A DNA stretch of 64,000 nt, taken from Bacillota bacterium. GTDB lineage: Bacteria > Bacillota > Clostridia > Acetivibrionales > DSM-1351. The DNA is taken from assembly GCA_023409265.1 (NCBI GenBank), contig JAEYHZ010000014.1, positions 310,001 through 374,000 on the forward strand, written 5' to 3'. A program made the translations under genes and the position numbers. Under the pieces are notes generated by a model. It did no database searches. It was not told the origin of the DNA and saw nothing but the letters and a program-made list of their open reading frames with translations. Positions within the stretch are counted from its first letter, which is position 1. Every line of letters starts with the position of its first letter. Shown here piece after piece: positions 61,022 to 64,000 of this stretch.

Positions 61022-62026
61022 TTATATAAAATATTTTAAAAGAGTGTCAGCGCAACCATCAATATAATCTGATTCACTCATTAGTAAGTTACTACAATTA
61101 ATACACATTTTCATGTCATTAATATTATTGGTTAGATGCTTTTTTCGCAATTCATTAAATTTTTGTCCCGTCCATATTTGAAGTAAAGTTTCATTATATA
61201 CATTACCAAGAGGATATAGCTCATTCCAGTCAGAATCACATGTTGTAACTGTACCATCGAATCTAACTTGACATGCAAAAAATAGCCTTGGACAAACCTT
61301 ACCTTTTACAAAATTTTCATTAAATCTTGATAATTGCATATATTTTTCATTATTTAGTCCAGCATCCTTCCAAGTATCAGTAATATTCTCTATACAAATG
61401 TTATCACATATATCTCCAAAAATGCCGTAAAACTTTTCTTTTTCTACTTCGGACAAATCGCAATTTATTATCTTAATGTACGTATAACAATTTTTTTTAC
61501 GTTCAAAGAAAAATCTAATGTTATTTACAAGCTTCTGAAAATCTATGTCAACACCTGAGTTTCTCATATATGCTTCTGAATTTATACCCTCTATTGAAAA
61601 ACGTATGCAGTCTAATCCAGCATTAATAAGACCTAAACTTATATTATCAGTTAGAAGGACACCGTTGGTATTAAACGAGACCTCTTTAGCTACATTTTCT
61701 TGCTTAATATATTTTACCATCTCGACTATGTTAGGGTTAAGTAATGGTTCACCTCTAGCATGTAGTGATACATAATTCAATTTTTGGGGAAATTCATGCA
61801 TAGAGTTAACGATCTTTTTAAATAGCTCAAAGGACATTACCCCTAATTTAAATCTTTTATCTTTAATTAGTTCTTGATTACCATGTATACAAAACTTACA
61901 TTTAAAATTACATGCTGATGCAGTTTCAATCTGCATTGATAATGGAGATTTTAATGGAATGGCTTCTGATAACCGAGTTCTATTTTCTTTTTTATATTGG
62001 TATGGAATTTCATATTTTGCCTTCAT
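61022..62026 (-). CDS. Radical SAM/SPASM enzyme
   Basis: 334 residues. CxxxCxxC in ASACNFKCKFC at about residue 37; SPASM region with CPRLFFACQV, TTCDSDW and MCINCSNLL. Closely related to the partial gene at the right edge (GEPLLNP / GEPLINS, 'YIKQ..VA..V..NTNGVLLT'). Such enzymes in carbohydrate operons often dehydrate or epimerise sugars. AGGAGAGAAT before the ATG. Confidence 0.9.
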   Translation of the reverse strand: MKAKYEIPYQYKKENRTRLSEAIPLKSPLSMQIETASACNFKCKFCIHGNQELIKDKRFKLGVMSFELFKKIVNSMHEFPQKLNYVSLHARGEPLLNPNIVEMVKYIKQENVAKEVSFNTNGVLLTDNISLGLINAGLDCIRFSIEGINSEAYMRNSGVDIDFQKLVNNIRFFFERKKNCYTYIKIINCDLSEVEKEKFYGIFGDICDNICIENITDTWKDAGLNNEKYMQLSRFNENFVKGKVCPRLFFACQVRFDGTVTTCDSDWNELYPLGNVYNETLLQIWTGQKFNELRKKHLTNNINDMKMCINCSNLLMSESDYIDGCADTLLKYFI

Positions 62027-62043
62027 ATTCTCTCCTATATAAT

Positions 62044-63234
62044 CTATAATATAATAATATTATTTTTTAGGCCAATACTTTCAATGGTTTTTAATATACT
62101 ATCTCTGGATGTATTATTTAGTACAAGGATATCGCCCGAAAAATTTTTTACACTATCTGGAGACAATACCGGGATATTGTTTATGAACATTCCCTGCTTC
62201 GATGAATCAATATCTACAAATGCTTCAATATTTAAATTACTTAACTTATCTGTCAATAAATTCATTGCCATGTGGCTTACTCCCCATAAATAAAAATGCT
62301 TGCCACTTAAATAAAGTTCGTTAATCTTTTTCTCACTTGCTATTTTTCTTAGATTATATATATCTAGTGCAGCTTGCACGCTTTCTTTTGTGTTAGTATC
62401 TTTTTTTATTATTTTCTTATTGTGGTTCATATCAGTTTTCAATTTATATATCGCATCAAATGATGCCATTATATTTTCCTCATTCTCTATAGTCTCAACT
62501 GATGTTCTATATGGTCTAAAACTATATGATACTTTTTCAAAACCATGATTAAGCATCAAGTTATCTAGTGAAGTTTCTCCAAAATGGTTAAGGTGTTCAA
62601 GACATAGTAAACTAGAAATACTGCCGTAGAACTTGTCACAGAGGCTTTCATCTGGAAGGCAAATATAAATATATCCATCTTGAGATAACCATTTTTTTAT
62701 ATTAGTTATAGCAGTATCAACATCCAATAAATGCTCTAAAACATGGGATAATATAATTAAATTAAATCGGTTATTGAAACCTGGATAATCATCATAGATA
62801 CTCCCATTTACAACATTAAGACCCTTTTGTTCCGCCTTGTAACAACTAGTCTTCGAGGGATCTAACCCAATAATATTATTAAATCCTTTCTGCTTGAGAT
62901 AATACAATAGACACCCGGTAGAACAACCAATGTCAATTATACTAACAGAGTCATCGAAAATATGTTTTATAAGATTCGCCTCTTCAAATAAGTATTGCTT
63001 CGTGAAGTCCTGCTCAAAGGATTCATATCTATTATTGTTTGTACTGAAAATCTCCAATTTTACTAAATCATTGCTGGTATCCTTAAATACAAAACCACAA
63101 TTAACGCAATAAACAATATCTACTCTATTTGAAATATTGTAGCTATCAGGTAAGTTATATGATAAGTTATAGATTAATTCGTTTTCTGAATAATTACATA
63201 TGGGACAATCTCTTTTTTTGTAGACTTTACTCAT
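62044..63234 (-). CDS. C-methyltransferase-like SAM-dependent enzyme
   Basis: 396 residues in three parts, as in sugar C-methyltransferases of the NovU/TylC3 class: N-terminal zinc-binding site (CPICNYSE ... CVNCGF), SAM domain with motif I IIDIGCSTGCLL (about 95-105) and HVLEHLLD, and a C-terminal domain (FYLWGVSHMAMNLL, FVDIDSSKQGMFINNIPV). Likely methylates a nucleotide-linked ketosugar. Overlaps the right-edge radical SAM gene by eight bases. Confidence 0.85.
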   Translation of the reverse strand: MSKVYKKRDCPICNYSENELIYNLSYNLPDSYNISNRVDIVYCVNCGFVFKDTSNDLVKLEIFSTNNNRYESFEQDFTKQYLFEEANLIKHIFDDSVSIIDIGCSTGCLLYYLKQKGFNNIIGLDPSKTSCYKAEQKGLNVVNGSIYDDYPGFNNRFNLIILSHVLEHLLDVDTAITNIKKWLSQDGYIYICLPDESLCDKFYGSISSLLCLEHLNHFGETSLDNLMLNHGFEKVSYSFRPYRTSVETIENEENIMASFDAIYKLKTDMNHNKKIIKKDTNTKESVQAALDIYNLRKIASEKKINELYLSGKHFYLWGVSHMAMNLLTDKLSNLNIEAFVDIDSSKQGMFINNIPVLSPDSVKNFSGDILVLNNTSRDSILKTIESIGLKNNIIIL

Positions 63235-64000
63235 ATATTTTCCTCTTACTCATTATCTCAAGAATTCTATCGGCTGAATCGTCTATGTTATCATTATTTT
63301 GAGATGCGTAAAGTGGCCCGTTACATGATTTACATATCGGATTAAAGTATCTTTCTTTTTTTAGTTGCATTTTCCTTATATCCCATAGATTTAATGAATT
63401 CCATATATCAAAAAGACTGTCTGATTGGATATTACCTATAATTAAATCCTGTGACGAGGCCAGGCAACAGGGAGTAACGTTATTATTTGAATGTACATAC
63501 ATTGAGTAAAACGGTTGTGCGCATACATCTGAACTCATTACTTTTTGTCCAAGCATATTTTTACTGCCACTTTCACAAATATCTTGATAATCTACCTCCA
63601 GCCGAATAGGTACTACAGTTTCAATACTGATTTCATCACAAATATCACCAAATATTTGATAAAATTTTGACTTATCTTCAGGTCCGTTTAATCCTTTGTC
63701 AACTATTTTTATAAATACTCTACATTGCCTTTTATAATTATAAAAGGCTGTTAAGTTGCTAATTATTTTGTCGAATATATTACTTACCCCACAAACATTT
63801 TTATAATTCTTGTCAGAAATACCCTGAATAGAAACCCTAAGCAAATCTAGACCAGCATCAATTAATTTTTTCCCAAATTCAGGTGTAAGAAGTACTGCAT
63901 TAGTAAAAACTGTTACATTGTCTGCAACATCCTTTTGCTTTATATATTTAATCATTTGTGGTAACTGAGAATTTATAAGAGGCTCACCATTTAGAGCGAA
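63227..64000 (-). CDS. Radical SAM/SPASM enzyme, cut by the window edge
   Basis: 258 codons to the edge; the first visible residues are FALNGEPLINS, so the true start and the CxxxCxxC motif lie outside. Visible: central barrel and SPASM cysteines (CAQPFYSMYV, TPCCLASSQ, CKSCNG). Paralog of the gene at 61022-62026; the two flank a methyltransferase. First visible gene of the operon. Confidence 0.88.
   Translation of the reverse strand, partial: FALNGEPLINSQLPQMIKYIKQKDVADNVTVFTNAVLLTPEFGKKLIDAGLDLLRVSIQGISDKNYKNVCGVSNIFDKIISNLTAFYNYKRQCRVFIKIVDKGLNGPEDKSKFYQIFGDICDEISIETVVPIRLEVDYQDICESGSKNMLGQKVMSSDVCAQPFYSMYVHSNNNVTPCCLASSQDLIIGNIQSDSLFDIWNSLNLWDIRKMQLKKERYFNPICKSCNGPLYASQNNDNIDDSADRILEIMSKRKIYE

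Overview
The window looks like the chromosome of a low-GC, Gram-positive, anaerobic clostridium. Spacing and form of ribosome binding sites (AGGAGG), lipoprotein signals, a clostridial Rex operator, a Tad-type pilus locus without a secretin, leuCDB, birA/coaX, cyanophycin genes and a malate-shunt gene pair all fit. A mesophilic cellulolytic Ruminiclostridium-like species is my best guess, by inference from gene content only. Most genes lie on the minus strand; no rRNA, tRNA, CRISPR array or complete insertion sequence was seen.

Layout. 0-10 kb: carbohydrate uptake and use, with an AraC regulator, a lipoprotein plus two permeases of an LplABC-type ABC importer, and divergently a GntR/LacI (AraR-like) regulator overlapping a family 2 glycoside hydrolase; two identical 12-bp palindromes sit in the divergent region. 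9.8-12.2 kb: malic enzyme with a perfect Rex operator in its promoter, and an LDH-like dehydrogenase whose specificity residue is Arg, so probably malate dehydrogenase. 12.5-15.9 kb: coaX, a low-complexity protein, birA and an unknown protein. 16-20 kb: cyanophycin synthetase and cyanophycinase. 20.4-28.3 kb: DMT exporter, GH13 glucosidase, a tandem array of a structured repeat that provides the ribosome binding site of a VanY-like lipoprotein, a QueG-like Fe-S protein, and oleate hydratase behind a TetR regulator. 28.7-32.8 kb: leuC-leuD-leuB and an AraC regulator. 33-39 kb: DEAD-box helicase, a MITE-like element, an ABC-F ATPase, a SPASM radical SAM protein and a frameshifted coiled-coil repeat gene. 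39.2-40.6 kb: a peroxide-defence operon (glutathione peroxidase, TSCPD protein, OhrR) behind an OhrR-type operator.

40.6-49.5 kb: a one-direction Tad/Flp-like pilus locus: Ser/Thr kinase fused to a ParA-like domain, CpaB, TadZ/CpaE, TadA/CpaF, TadB, TadC, three very small paralogous membrane peptides and two TadE/G-like proteins. 49.9-52.2 kb: a PflA-like radical SAM protein, again behind a copy of the structured repeat, and an alpha/beta hydrolase. 52.3-64 kb: a compact, visibly AT-rich operon of at least eleven genes running off the right edge: two SPASM radical SAM enzymes, a C-methyltransferase, an aldo/keto reductase, a split transketolase, a glycosyltransferase with a degenerate methyltransferase-like tail, a carrier protein, a DUF6270-like protein, a GT-A-like protein and a stand-alone adenylation domain. 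It looks like a pathway for building and attaching an unusual sugar and a carrier-bound acyl group to a surface glycan; its product is not predictable from the sequence.

Four families of non-coding repeats are visible: the SD-sequestering element (23.3 and 50.9 kb), a two-hairpin dispersed element (4.9, 11.2, 15.9 and 35.4 kb), and two different MITE-like elements with terminal inverted repeats (13.8 and 34.9 kb).
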